The notes below the pieces were generated by a model. That model ran no database searches and was not told the DNA's origin. It saw only the letters and a program-made list of their open reading frames with translations. From assembly GCA_900315095.1 (NCBI GenBank), contig OMXS01000001.1, positions 207,310 to 271,309 of the forward strand: DNA of 64,000 nt. Direction: 5' to 3'. Shown one piece after another: positions 8,165 through 16,645 of the stretch. The translations under genes and the position numbers were made by a program. Source of the DNA: an uncultured Prevotellaceae bacterium (lineage in GTDB: Bacteria; Bacteroidota; Bacteroidia; Bacteroidales; Bacteroidaceae). Each line of letters begins with the position of its first letter. The first letter of the stretch is position 1.

Positions 8165-8235
8165 CTCCCAATCCTAGTGCTTCTTTATGGGAGTGGAGTT
8201 TGAAAACTTTAAAAAGAAGATAGACAACAAGATAT

Positions 8236-10245
8236 ATGGCAGAAATCGAAGATAACATAATCGGAAAAGAACAAACAGACGACAACATCATGTTCGGGGT
8301 AGGAGGAAACGACACCCAACAACAAGATGTTCAATACGATGAGGAGAACATAAAGCATCTTTCTGATATGGAGCATGTCAGGACTCGTCCTGGTATGTAT
8401 ATCGGACGACTGGGTGACGGCTCAATGCCCGAGGACGGAATCTATGTCTTGCTGAAGGAGGTTATTGACAACTCTATAGACGAGTTCAAGATGAACGCCG
8501 GCAAGAGAATAGAGGTTGACATTGAGGATGGTCTGCGGGTGTCGGTTCGCGACTATGGACGCGGCATACCGCAGGGTAAGCTTATAGAGGCCGTTAGTGT
8601 GCTGAACACAGGAGGAAAGTACGACTCTAAGGCGTTCAAGAAGAGCGTAGGACTTAACGGAGTGGGTGTAAAGGCGGTTAATGCGCTAAGTGCTCACTTC
8701 GAGGCAAGCAGTTATCGAGACGGCAAAGTGCGCTCGGTGGTGTTCAAGAAGGGTGAACTTAAGGACGACAGTACAGAGAAAACACAGGATGAGAACGGCA
8801 CGTACATCTTCTTTGAACCAGACCCTGAGTTGTTCAAGAACTATCATTTCCACGATGATTTCGTGGAGACAATGCTCCGCAACTACACTTATCTGAACAC
8901 GGGACTTATCATAATGTATAACGGGCGCAGGATTCAGAGCCGCAACGGACTGAAAGACTTGCTCACCGACAATATGACCAACGACGGGCTTTACCCCATA
9001 ATACACCTTAAAGGCGAAGATATCGAGATTGCATTCACGCACACTAACCAGTATGGCGAGGAGTATCACTCGTTCGTGAACGGTCAACATACCACACAAG
9101 GCGGTACTCATCAGAGTGCGTTCAAGGAGCATATAGCACGTACCATCAAAGAGTTCTCAGGCAAGAACTTCGAGTATGGCGACATTCGCAACGGTATTGT
9201 GGCCGCCATAGCGGTAAATGTGGAGGAACCGATGTTCGAGAGTCAGACGAAGATAAAGCTCGGTTCGCTAACCATGAGCCCGAATGGTGTGAGCGTGAAT
9301 AAGTACATTGGGGACTTTATAAAGACTGAGGTGGACAACTTCTTGCATAAGAATCCCGATGTAGCAGAGCAGATGTTGCAGAAGATTTCGGAAAGCGAGA
9401 AGGAACGAAAGGCTATGGCTGGCGTTACGAAACTGGCGCGTGAGCGTGCCAAGAAAGCTAACCTGCACAACCGAAAACTTCGCGACTGCCGCATACATTA
9501 CAGCGATGTGAAGAACGACCGCAAAGAGGAGTCATGCATATTCATTACCGAGGGTGACTCAGCCAGCGGTAGTATAACGAAGAGCCGCGATGTGAACACA
9601 CAGGCGGTGTTCTCGCTTCGTGGCAAGCCTCTTAACTCCTTCGGACTCACAAAGAAAGTAGTGTACGAGAATGAGGAGTTCAATCTGCTGCAGGCAGCAC
9701 TCGATATAGAGGACGGTCTTGACACTCTGCGCTATAACAAGGTAATTGTGGCAACCGATGCCGACGTCGATGGCATGCACATCCGACTGCTCACCATCAC
9801 CTTCTTCTTGCAGTTCTTCCCCGAACTGATAAAGAAAGGACATGTCTATGTCTTGCAAACGCCTTTGTTTCGTGTTCGAGCAAAGCGCACAAAGATAAAG
9901 AACAAGAAGATAATAGAGGAAGCCGACGCAAAGGCAACGGGAAAGAAGAACGACTACATCACACGCTATTGTTATAGCGATGAGGAGCGTTTGCAGGCAA
10001 TAAGCGACTTGGGACCAGACCCAGAGATAACACGTTTCAAAGGACTCGGCGAGATTTCACCCGACGAGTTCGCAGGTTTCATCGGCCCAGACATCCGTCT
10101 TGAGCAGGTCACTCTGCACAAGACCGACCAGGTGCAGAAACTTCTTGAGTACTACATGGGCAAGAACACAATGGAGCGTCAGAACTTCATAATCGACAAC
10201 CTCGTAATAGAGGAGGACAAACCAGAGGAGGATTACTATGAATAA
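8236..10245 (+). CDS. parE: DNA topoisomerase IV subunit B (GyrB/ParE family)
   Basis: The ATPase subunit of a type IIA topoisomerase. Its 669 residues include the GHKL motifs ([26 protein letters not shown]) near residues 80-155. The TOPRIM domain has EGDSASG at about 439 and DADVDGMH at 508-515. Length, and the absence of the GyrB-specific insert, favour ParE over GyrB, though this family split is hard to settle by eye. The first 35 or so residues are an acidic, low-complexity extension before [17 protein letters not shown]. It overlaps coaD by 8 bases. Confidence 0.9.
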   Translation: MAEIEDNIIGKEQTDDNIMFGVGGNDTQQQDVQYDEENIKHLSDMEHVRTRPGMYIGRLGDGSMPEDGIYVLLKEVIDNSIDEFKMNAGKRIEVDIEDGLRVSVRDYGRGIPQGKLIEAVSVLNTGGKYDSKAFKKSVGLNGVGVKAVNALSAHFEASSYRDGKVRSVVFKKGELKDDSTEKTQDENGTYIFFEPDPELFKNYHFHDDFVETMLRNYTYLNTGLIIMYNGRRIQSRNGLKDLLTDNMTNDGLYPIIHLKGEDIEIAFTHTNQYGEEYHSFVNGQHTTQGGTHQSAFKEHIARTIKEFSGKNFEYGDIRNGIVAAIAVNVEEPMFESQTKIKLGSLTMSPNGVSVNKYIGDFIKTEVDNFLHKNPDVAEQMLQKISESEKERKAMAGVTKLARERAKKANLHNRKLRDCRIHYSDVKNDRKEESCIFITEGDSASGSITKSRDVNTQAVFSLRGKPLNSFGLTKKVVYENEEFNLLQAALDIEDGLDTLRYNKVIVATDADVDGMHIRLLTITFFLQFFPELIKKGHVYVLQTPLFRVRAKRTKIKNKKIIEEADAKATGKKNDYITRYCYSDEERLQAISDLGPDPEITRFKGLGEISPDEFAGFIGPDIRLEQVTLHKTDQVQKLLEYYMGKNTMERQNFIIDNLVIEEDKPEEDYYE

Positions 10246-10699
10246 AGCATCCAACGCCCAACAACGCACGGGTGTCTTTGTGGGCAGTTTCGACCCTTTC
10301 ACCATCGGACATGCCGACATCGTGGACCGTGCTCTACCGCTCTTCGACCGCATTGTGATAGGAGTGGGCGTCAACGAGCGCAAACAATACATGCTGACAG
10401 CAGAGGAACGATGCCGCCGCATTAGCGAACTATACAAGGAAGAACCAAAGATTGAGGTACTGACATACAACGACCTCACCGTTGACTTCGCGCATCGCGC
10501 AGGCGCACGTTATATTATAAAAGGTGTGCGTTCGATGAAAGACTTCGAGTATGAGCGTGAGCAGGCAGAGATAAACCGCCGCATCGGTGATGTGGAAACG
10601 TTGCTCCTTTATGCCGACCCACGTTATGAGAGCATCTCATCGAGCATGGTTCGCGAACTGATTCACTTCGGAAAAGACGTCAAGGAGTTTCTTCCGTGA
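10238..10699 (+). CDS. coaD: Phosphopantetheine adenylyltransferase
   Basis: This enzyme transfers AMP from ATP to 4'-phosphopantetheine, the penultimate step of coenzyme A synthesis. The 153-residue protein has the nucleotidyltransferase motif [10 protein letters not shown] (residues 16-25) and the C-terminal ISSSMVREL block. Its start lies inside the 3' end of parE (8-base overlap), indicating an operon. A long imperfect hairpin (10705-10790) and a strong terminator (10793-10829) follow. Confidence 0.95.
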   Translation: MNKASNAQQRTGVFVGSFDPFTIGHADIVDRALPLFDRIVIGVGVNERKQYMLTAEERCRRISELYKEEPKIEVLTYNDLTVDFAHRAGARYIIKGVRSMKDFEYEREQAEINRRIGDVETLLLYADPRYESISSSMVRELIHFGKDVKEFLP

Positions 10700-10704
10700 T
10701 TATG

Positions 10705-10790
10705 GTTGATGGTTGAAGGCTGGACTTTGAGCGACATTAGCGTTATCATATAGACTAACCTCGCTCAACGCTCAGCCTTCTACCATCAAC
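10705..10790. repeat. Long inverted repeat between convergent genes, copy 1
   Basis: Thirty-base arms at 10705-10734 and 10761-10790 match at 26 positions when one is reverse-complemented. The inner ends are TTGAGCGA and TCGCTCAA, with a 26-base loop. The right arm is clearly related to the right arm of the repeat at 58862-58892 (shared TCGCTCAACGCTCA, then CATTC/CCTTC and CCCTCAAC/CCATCAAC). Both copies sit between convergent genes and neither has a T tract. Confidence 0.75.
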
Positions 10791-10792
10791 AA

Positions 10793-10829
10793 CAAAGCGC
10801 TCAACCTCGTAAGTTGAGCGCTTTGTTTT
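10793..10829 (+). terminator. Rho-independent terminator of parE-coaD, overlapping the 3' end of ybeY
   Basis: CAAAGCGCTCAAC (10793-10805) pairs perfectly with GTTGAGCGCTTTG (10813-10825) across a 7-base loop and is followed by TTTT. The right part of the loop and the 3' arm are also the last codons of the minus-strand ybeY (E-N-K-A-L-N-L-R-G-stop), so the coding sequence doubles as a terminator for the opposing operon. Confidence 0.8.
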
Positions 10830-11214
10830 CTGCTGCTTCCATTATCTCTCGTTCGCCTGGACCTTTGTCGTTGATGCCGCAAAGGTGTAGAACGCCGTGG
10901 ATAATGACGCGATGCAGTTCCTCGTTATAGTCCTTTTTGAAGAGTTCGGCATTGCTTTTCACCGTGTCAAGACTTATCACGAGGTCGCCGTTCAGCGTGT
11001 CGTCTTCGCAATAGTCGAATGTGATGATGTCGGTGTAATAGTCATGTCCGAGGTACTCGCGGTTCACTTCCAGTATCTTCTCGTCGTTAACGAACATGTA
11101 ACCGATGTCTCCTATGCGCTTGCCGTATGTCGCCGCAACGGCACGTATCCATGCTGTTGTCTCGCGTTTCTTTATCTTCGGCATCCTAACGCCGTCTGTA
11201 TTGTACGTTATCAT
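10801..11214 (-). CDS. ybeY: Endoribonuclease YbeY (16S rRNA maturation)
   Basis: A 137-residue metal-dependent RNase acting in 16S rRNA 3'-end maturation and ribosome quality control. The family motif HxxxHxxxxxH appears as HGVLHLCGIND (His106, His110), with Asp116 where the third metal-binding His usually lies. As I recall this replacement is common in Bacteroidetes YbeY (GYKD), so it is not taken as inactivation. The start ATG is 3 bases downstream of the stop of the S41 peptidase gene, so the two are cotranscribed. Confidence 0.9.
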   Translation of the reverse strand: MITYNTDGVRMPKIKKRETTAWIRAVAATYGKRIGDIGYMFVNDEKILEVNREYLGHDYYTDIITFDYCEDDTLNGDLVISLDTVKSNAELFKKDYNEELHRVIIHGVLHLCGINDKGPGEREIMEAAENKALNLRG

Positions 11215-11217
11215 CTT

Positions 11218-12795
11218 TCAGTTCTTCATTGTAAGTTGCCTCAATCCTTCCTTCACGATGTCGCTGTGCTCGTTAAAGACGCGGAAATACTCGTTCATAT
11301 CCCAAAGGTCACGCGCTACGAGAGCCTTGAGTTGATGGCGCAACGAGACGATGCTGCGCTGCAGTTCGTCATCATCCTTCGGCTTGATGTCCTGCTTCTT
11401 GCCTTCCTCAACAATGCCGTCGATGAGCGACTGAGGCACTTCGTACGACTGGGCGAACTGCTCAAAGGTGCTGTAACGATTCTTCAGACTCTTCCTTTCC
11501 TTATCGATGTACTTCAGAGAGGCGTTCACCACGATGCTCTTTGCTGCTAGACTACGGTGGAATCGGGTGTATTGCAGAGTGTCGAGTGGTACGAACTCAT
11601 CGGGCATTATGGCACCTCCTCCATACACAAGGCGATGCTTTCGCAGAGTGTAATAGCGCAAGGAGTCGTTGAAGTGGATGCTGTCGCGGTTGGTTAACTC
11701 GCCATGTTTCAGGCGGTTTTCAAAGTCCTGAGCATACTCTTCTTGGTCGCCCTTCTTGTAAGGTTTCTGAATGCAGCGGCCAGAAGGGGTGTAGTAGTGC
11801 GCTACGGTGAGGCGAATCATAGAGCCATCGTTGAACTCAACAGGGCGCTGAACAAGTCCCTTGCCGAACGTACGGCGCCCAACGATTATGCCGCGGTCAT
11901 GGTCTTGTATCGCTCCTGATACTATCTCGGCAGCCGAAGCGGTAAGTTCGTTAACGAGAACAACCACCCTTCCTTCAGACATTATGCCGCCTCCGTGAGC
12001 GTTATAACCCATCCGTCGCACAGTCCTTCCTTCGGTATAGACTATCAAGTCGCCCTTTTCGAGAAACTCATCAGCAAGGTCTACGGCTGCTTGAAGATAC
12101 CCACCGCCGTTGTCCTGCAGGTCGAGTACAAGGTCTTTCATTCCCTGTTCTTTAAGCATCTGTGCCTTTTCCATAAACTCCTTATATGTTGTCGAGCCGA
12201 AGTTTTCTATGCGGATGTAGCCTATTCCGGGACGAATCATATAGGCAGCGTTGATAGTATGGAGGGGGATTTTGTCTCTCCGAACGACGAAATGGAGCAT
12301 ATCCTTAACGCCGCGGCGTACAATTCCGAGGTTCACCTTTGTGCCCTTGGGACCGCGGAGGCGCTTCATGATGTCGGTACGCGACATCTTGACACCAGCG
12401 ATGGAGGTGTCGTTGACCGTCACGATACGGTCGCCGGCGATGATTCCCACCTTCTCCGACGGACCGTTCACCACAGGCTGAATCACGAGGAGCGTGTCCT
12501 CGACCATGTTGAACTGCACTCCGATGCCCTCAAAGTTGCCTTGTAGCGGTTCGTTCATCGACTTCACCTCCTCGGCCGTTGCGTAGGTGCTGTGCGGATC
12601 AAGTTCTTTCAGCATTCCACGAATGGCATCCTCCACCAGTTTTTTCTCGTTTACGGTGTCTACATAGAGGTTGGTGATGGCCGACTCCGCCATCTTCAGC
12701 TTGCTCGAAGGACTGTCTCCGCCGAAGTTTATTCTCAATTGTGCCGATGTACCCATGCATACAGCAAGGGCAAAGAGCAACATTGTCTTTCTCAT
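11218..12795 (-). CDS. C-terminal processing peptidase, S41 family
   Basis: A secreted tail-specific protease with a PDZ domain that recognises C-termini. The start chosen is MRKTMLLFALAVCMGTSAQ (12795), a good signal peptide; the frame is open to 12834 but that would add 13 residues before it. The PDZ domain spans about residues 85-165 (GIGVQF, AGDRIVTVND). The catalytic Ser is in ELTASAAEIV (about 286), and the Lys in FGKGLVQ (about 311). At 525 residues the length is normal. It lies in a ruvB-ctp-ybeY cluster, 31 bases after ruvB. Confidence 0.9.
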   Translation of the reverse strand: MRKTMLLFALAVCMGTSAQLRINFGGDSPSSKLKMAESAITNLYVDTVNEKKLVEDAIRGMLKELDPHSTYATAEEVKSMNEPLQGNFEGIGVQFNMVEDTLLVIQPVVNGPSEKVGIIAGDRIVTVNDTSIAGVKMSRTDIMKRLRGPKGTKVNLGIVRRGVKDMLHFVVRRDKIPLHTINAAYMIRPGIGYIRIENFGSTTYKEFMEKAQMLKEQGMKDLVLDLQDNGGGYLQAAVDLADEFLEKGDLIVYTEGRTVRRMGYNAHGGGIMSEGRVVVLVNELTASAAEIVSGAIQDHDRGIIVGRRTFGKGLVQRPVEFNDGSMIRLTVAHYYTPSGRCIQKPYKKGDQEEYAQDFENRLKHGELTNRDSIHFNDSLRYYTLRKHRLVYGGGAIMPDEFVPLDTLQYTRFHRSLAAKSIVVNASLKYIDKERKSLKNRYSTFEQFAQSYEVPQSLIDGIVEEGKKQDIKPKDDDELQRSIVSLRHQLKALVARDLWDMNEYFRVFNEHSDIVKEGLRQLTMKN

Positions 12796-12826
12796 CTGAT
12801 ATATTTTGTGTTTATTGTTAAGTGCT

Positions 12827-13861
12827 CTACCCAAATAAATCAGGCTCTGCTATATTGCTGTCGAACATGTTTCGCCCGAAGTGTCGGTATGCCAGTTGCG
12901 TCACCATGCGACCACGCGGGGTGCGCTTGATGAATCCCTCCATGATGAGGAACGGCTCATAAACCTCCTCGATGGTGCCTGTGTCCTCGCCGATGGCGGT
13001 GGCTATGGTGGAAAGTCCTACTGGACCGCCGCGGAACTTGTCTATTATGGTGAGCAGAATCTTGTTGTCTATCTCGTCAAGACCATACTGGTCGATGTTC
13101 AGAGCGGTCAGAGCGATGCGCGTTATCTGAGTGTCTATGCGTCCGGTACCCTTCACCTGAGCGAAGTCTCTTACCCTTCTGAGCAGCGCATTGGCAATAC
13201 GTGGCGTGCCGCGCGAGCGTCGTGCTATTTCAATGGCAGCCTCGTCGCTGATAGGAACGTTAAGAATTGAGGCGCTACGTTTCAGTATCCGCATCAGCGT
13301 TTCTGGCTCGTAGTACTCTAAGTGCATGTTAATGCCGAAGCGGGCGCGCATAGGTGCGGTAAGCATACCGCTGCGCGTGGTGGCTCCGATTAGTGTGAAC
13401 GGGTTGAGGTCTATCTGTATTGAGCGCGCCGAAGGGCCCTTGTCAATCATAATATCTATGCGATAGTCCTCCATAGCAGAGTAAAGATACTCCTCGACAA
13501 CTGGCGACAGACGGTGTATCTCATCAATAAAGAGCACGTCGCGAGGCTCAAGTGAGGTCAGAATACCAGCAAGGTCGCCCGGACGGTCAAGCACCGGACC
13601 GCTCGTAATCTTAAACCCCACGCCCAACTCATTTGCAATGATGTTCGAAAGAGTGGTCTTTCCCAGTCCCGGAGGGCCGTGCAGCAGAGTGTGGTCGAGC
13701 GGTTCGCCACGATATTTTGCCGCCTCCACGAACACCTCAAGATTCTCCACGACCGCCTTCTGTCCGCTAAAGTCAGCGAACTTCAACGGTCTCAGCGCGT
13801 TCTCAAAGTCTTTCTCGGCAGATGAAATCTCCTGTTGTCTGATGTCAAAAGTTTCGTCCAT
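12827..13861 (-). CDS. ruvB: Holliday junction branch migration helicase RuvB
   Basis: An AAA+ motor that drives branch migration with RuvA. The start at [10 protein letters not shown] (13861) fits the family; the upstream 16 residues of the open frame overlap a promoter. Walker [10 protein letters not shown] is at residues 62-70, Walker B LFIDEIHR near 110, and GATTRSG (sensor 1 region) near 165. The C-terminal winged helix ends with [17 protein letters not shown]. At 344 residues it is full length. A near-perfect promoter ends only 5 bases before the ATG, so the transcript may be leaderless. Confidence 0.95.
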   Translation of the reverse strand: MDETFDIRQQEISSAEKDFENALRPLKFADFSGQKAVVENLEVFVEAAKYRGEPLDHTLLHGPPGLGKTTLSNIIANELGVGFKITSGPVLDRPGDLAGILTSLEPRDVLFIDEIHRLSPVVEEYLYSAMEDYRIDIMIDKGPSARSIQIDLNPFTLIGATTRSGMLTAPMRARFGINMHLEYYEPETLMRILKRSASILNVPISDEAAIEIARRSRGTPRIANALLRRVRDFAQVKGTGRIDTQITRIALTALNIDQYGLDEIDNKILLTIIDKFRGGPVGLSTIATAIGEDTGTIEEVYEPFLIMEGFIKRTPRGRMVTQLAYRHFGRNMFDSNIAEPDLFG

Positions 13862-13866
13862 GGTTG

Positions 13867-13897
13867 CAAAGATAGTGCAAATCAAGAGAAATACAAA
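13867..13897 (-). promoter_or_regulatory. ruvB promoter, near-leaderless
   Basis: On the minus strand TTTG (plus-strand CAAA 13894-13897), a 19-base spacer and TATCTTTG (plus-strand CAAAGATA 13867-13874) fit the Bacteroidetes -33/-7 consensus. Only CAACC separates the -7 box from the ATG, so transcription should start at or next to the start codon. Confidence 0.65.
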
Positions 13898-14138
13898 ATG
13901 ATTTATCATTTTTTATTTCCGAGATGCAGCCTATCTTCATGGAATGCTGTGACATAAAGATAGTGCAAACCGAAGATAAAACAAAATAAATAAAAATTTG
14001 TTCTTATTGTTATGGTGCAGCCATTCTTGACAAGAGAAGCGAAGAAAAGAGAGTGGTTTATTTCCCGACTCACGTCTTTTCGCCCCTATTTCATTTGCTC
14101 TGGCACTATAGATGCAGCCTTCTTTCATCCTCACAGGT

Positions 14139-14250
14139 GTCTCCTTGAACAACAAGAAGTGCCAAGTGGCAAGACAATGTTATTAACTTTGTCGAACAAA
14201 GTTATTAAGATTGTTCAACAAAGTTAATAACATTGTCTCCTCACTTGTAT
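14139..14250 (+). repeat. Composite intergenic repeat, copy B
   Basis: The leader has CTTG-N5-CAAGAAG (from 14144) and CCAAGTGGCA. It is followed by 22-base units at 14180-14201, 14202-14223 and 14224-14245. The outer arms GACAATGTTATTAACTTTGT and ACAAAGTTAATAACATTGTC are perfect reverse complements. Relative to copy A the two outer arms carry matching changes (TAATAA/TTATTA and CTATG/GACAATG), so pairing is kept. Confidence 0.8.
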
Positions 14251-14305
14251 ACATTTGAAAACCCCAAAGATATATATAGGTTACACCACAAGTATCTTTC
14301 AGCCG

Positions 14306-15328
14306 TTATTTCATGGCTGCAGCCTCGCTGAAAGCATCCATTATCTCGGTAGGACGATGGTTCTGGAAGGCCCCAAGGGGATAATGTCCTTCCAGTTCAG
14401 GCGCCCAGTAGAACACGCCTCGGCACTTGCCGTTGGTCTCTTGGCGTGCTGCTGTGATGAGTTTCTTTAGGAACGACTTGCCCTTTGCTGGCTCGCGGAC
14501 GAGCACTCCGGTCTCAACAATCATCGTCTCACAGCCATATTTCTGTTGCAGACGATTGATGTTGGCTATCGCCTTCTGCAAAGTCTCGTCCTCACTCTTG
14601 GTTAGTCCTGCATCCATATCCCAATAGGGATATACGCTGAGTCCTATCATGTCCCAATGAGCGCCGTACTTACGAAGTCCGTCGAAGATGAAGTCGTAGC
14701 GTTTCTCATCACAACCGCCATCGAGATGAACTATGCACACGGCATCGGGATATACGCTCTTCACAGCCTGATAACCAGCCTCGGTGAGGCCAGCATACTG
14801 CTCCATATTCTCCTCTGCGCGTCCCATAGGCCAGAGAAAGCCGTGAGTGGTCTCGTTGCCCACCTGCACCCACTTGACGTCAATACCGTTCTGACGGAGC
14901 AACTGTAGTGTCTCGCGAGTGTGCTCGGCAAGCGCATGCTTCATCTCGTCATACTTAAAATACTGCCAAGTGGCAGGAATGGGTTGCTTGCCGGGGTCTG
15001 CCCACCAGTCGCTATAATGGAAGTCAATCATTATATCCATACCGTAGTAGCGGGCGCGTTTTGCCATTTCGAGCACGTCGTGCATGCTTGAGAAGCCGCC
15101 ACGAGGGTTCACCCATACGCGCAAACGCACCGCATTGAGTCCCAGCTCGTGCATCAACGCCGTGTTCTCGCGTATCTCTCCTGCCTTATTATACAGCCGA
15201 ACGCCGCGTGCCTCCAGTTCTGTGGTGCCGCTGATGTCTGCACCTAGCCAGAAAGTCTTGCTCTCTTGTGCTGTCGCCGATGACATCGTGGCAACGCATA
15301 ATAAAAAGGTTGTCAGTAGTTTTTTCAT
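14306..15328 (-). CDS. Secreted GH53 arabinogalactan endo-beta-1,4-galactanase
   Basis: Hydrolyses beta-1,4-galactan side chains of pectin. A 340-residue protein with a signal peptide (MKKLLTTFLLCVATMSSATA) and a single GH53 (beta/alpha)8 barrel. Family blocks include FWLGADIS, RLRVWVNP and DFHYSDWWADPGKQ. The acid/base is Glu159 in VQVGNET and the nucleophile Glu272 in VETG. It is the last gene of a six-gene operon, 11 bases after the caspase-fold gene. No SusC/D or other pectin enzymes are adjacent. Endo-type secreted galactanases normally belong to a polysaccharide locus, so this placement is unusual. Confidence 0.9.
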   Translation of the reverse strand: MKKLLTTFLLCVATMSSATAQESKTFWLGADISGTTELEARGVRLYNKAGEIRENTALMHELGLNAVRLRVWVNPRGGFSSMHDVLEMAKRARYYGMDIMIDFHYSDWWADPGKQPIPATWQYFKYDEMKHALAEHTRETLQLLRQNGIDVKWVQVGNETTHGFLWPMGRAEENMEQYAGLTEAGYQAVKSVYPDAVCIVHLDGGCDEKRYDFIFDGLRKYGAHWDMIGLSVYPYWDMDAGLTKSEDETLQKAIANINRLQQKYGCETMIVETGVLVREPAKGKSFLKKLITAARQETNGKCRGVFYWAPELEGHYPLGAFQNHRPTEIMDAFSEAAAMK

Positions 15329-15338
15329 TTTTCTGCGT

Positions 15339-16625
15339 TTAAAGTCCTTTTACCCTAACCTCTTTCAGTCCGTTCTGCGTTTTGCAACTCTTATTGTCTG
15401 CCGTCTTCTTTGCCGCACTTTGAATGGTGTTTTTTATCAAGGTGTCCCACGAGGGAGTGTCATTATTCAAAGCACTTATCTGACTACGCAGGTTCTCAAA
15501 GAAACTCAGTAGGAAGAAACCGCCGTTGTCGCCGCACCAGGCCTTTTCGCCAGGACTGGCAGCTGTGGCTATCACCTCGCCTTTCGACTGTAAGAAGAGC
15601 ACTCGAAGCTTTTCTATGTCGAAGTTAGTGTTCGAACGTGAGAAGAGAGAGTTGCTCAAAACCATCGGCTGGTTCATGTCTATCTCGCTGTTGCAGCAGT
15701 CGCTGAGCACTATGTTTAGTCGTGCCTGCTTCTTCACAATGGTGCGGAACACATCGCTCAATGCCATAAAGTTCTCCTCAGCATCGTCGTATGCGCTCGA
15801 CGAGAGGTCAAGACAGGGGTATTCGTCGGGCTGGTTCTTGAAGCGGAAACCGTGACCTGTGTAAACAAACACCACCACATCGTTGTCCTCAGGGTTAAGA
15901 GTTTCAAGCACCTGGTCCATAGTTCGCTTGCCATAATTGGTTCCTGCTATTATATGTTCGTTAAGTGTCATTCCCAAGACCTTTGCAATGCCGCCGAACT
16001 CGCTGCGTATGCGGCGGAGGTCTGTCTCGCAAGCTGGGCCTATGTCACTGACATCGGTGTTGGCAACTACCATGAGATGCATTGTCGAACTGCCTGTTCC
16101 TGGCGTCACCTGACTTGTATAGGTGTTCTGTTGCGTTACTGTTTGTATGCCTTGCAACATCATCTTATACTCTGGCTCGTTCTCGCCGTAGAACTGACTA
16201 ACGAAATCAGGGTTCATCTCCGACAGCGCTATTTCAGCAAACTGGTCGGTCTTATACCAGGAGTCGGCATCATTGGCATCGTAGACAATAAAAGGCACGT
16301 CGCTGATGTCCGACTCATCATCCTTTTCCCACACCCAAAGTAGTGACGGGAAGCCTTCATCGTCGGGCACAAACATCATCACTCCCACATCGTCTGCATC
16401 CTCTTTCTCCTCAATATGGCATGTGTAGTTAGTGGCATAACAGGAATTCTTTTGCAGCATCTCTTCGTCAACGAGCCTCATCGAGATGTGTTCGTCGTCC
16501 GAATAGATGAGAAGTCCCACGAAATGGTTATTGTCTGGAGTATGGAACTCCAGTCCATAGAACGTCTGTGCCCTACAAACAAAGGCTGCAATAAGGGCAA
16601 GTGATAACAACAAAAACTTCTTCAT
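15339..16625 (-). CDS. Secreted caspase-fold cysteine peptidase (C14 family)
   Basis: A 428-residue protein with a signal peptide (to about residue 19, AQ) and a 160-residue N-terminal region of unknown fold. The C-terminal caspase-like domain starts near residue 180. The His/Cys dyad is visible: His258 in VFVYTGHGF and Cys311 in LSDCCNS, matching the xxGHG and DxCxS blocks of bacterial caspase homologues. The domain also has the typical beta-strand LMVVANT. The substrate preference cannot be read. It lies 21 bases after a DUF2207 protein gene and 11 bases before the GH53 gene. An extracytoplasmic caspase homologue linked to LemA/DUF2207 membrane proteins is unusual. Confidence 0.82.
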   Translation of the reverse strand: MKKFLLLSLALIAAFVCRAQTFYGLEFHTPDNNHFVGLLIYSDDEHISMRLVDEEMLQKNSCYATNYTCHIEEKEDADDVGVMMFVPDDEGFPSLLWVWEKDDESDISDVPFIVYDANDADSWYKTDQFAEIALSEMNPDFVSQFYGENEPEYKMMLQGIQTVTQQNTYTSQVTPGTGSSTMHLMVVANTDVSDIGPACETDLRRIRSEFGGIAKVLGMTLNEHIIAGTNYGKRTMDQVLETLNPEDNDVVVFVYTGHGFRFKNQPDEYPCLDLSSSAYDDAEENFMALSDVFRTIVKKQARLNIVLSDCCNSEIDMNQPMVLSNSLFSRSNTNFDIEKLRVLFLQSKGEVIATAASPGEKAWCGDNGGFFLLSFFENLRSQISALNNDTPSWDTLIKNTIQSAAKKTADNKSCKTQNGLKEVRVKGL

Positions 16626-16645
16626 ATATATAGATACTATATTAT

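Larger units (their letters stand above)
13862..14305. other. Gene-free stretch between ruvB and the GH53 operon
   Basis: It holds the ruvB promoter (13867-13897), a second AAAGATAGTGCAAA sequence near 13956-13969 that echoes the ruvB promoter, and repeat element B (14139-14250). No coding frame of convincing character was seen. Confidence 0.65.

Noticed and set aside
10801-11214. YbeY missing the third metal-binding His (Asp116 instead)
   Set aside because: From memory this substitution (GYKD-type) is normal in Bacteroidetes YbeY, so it is not taken as loss of function.
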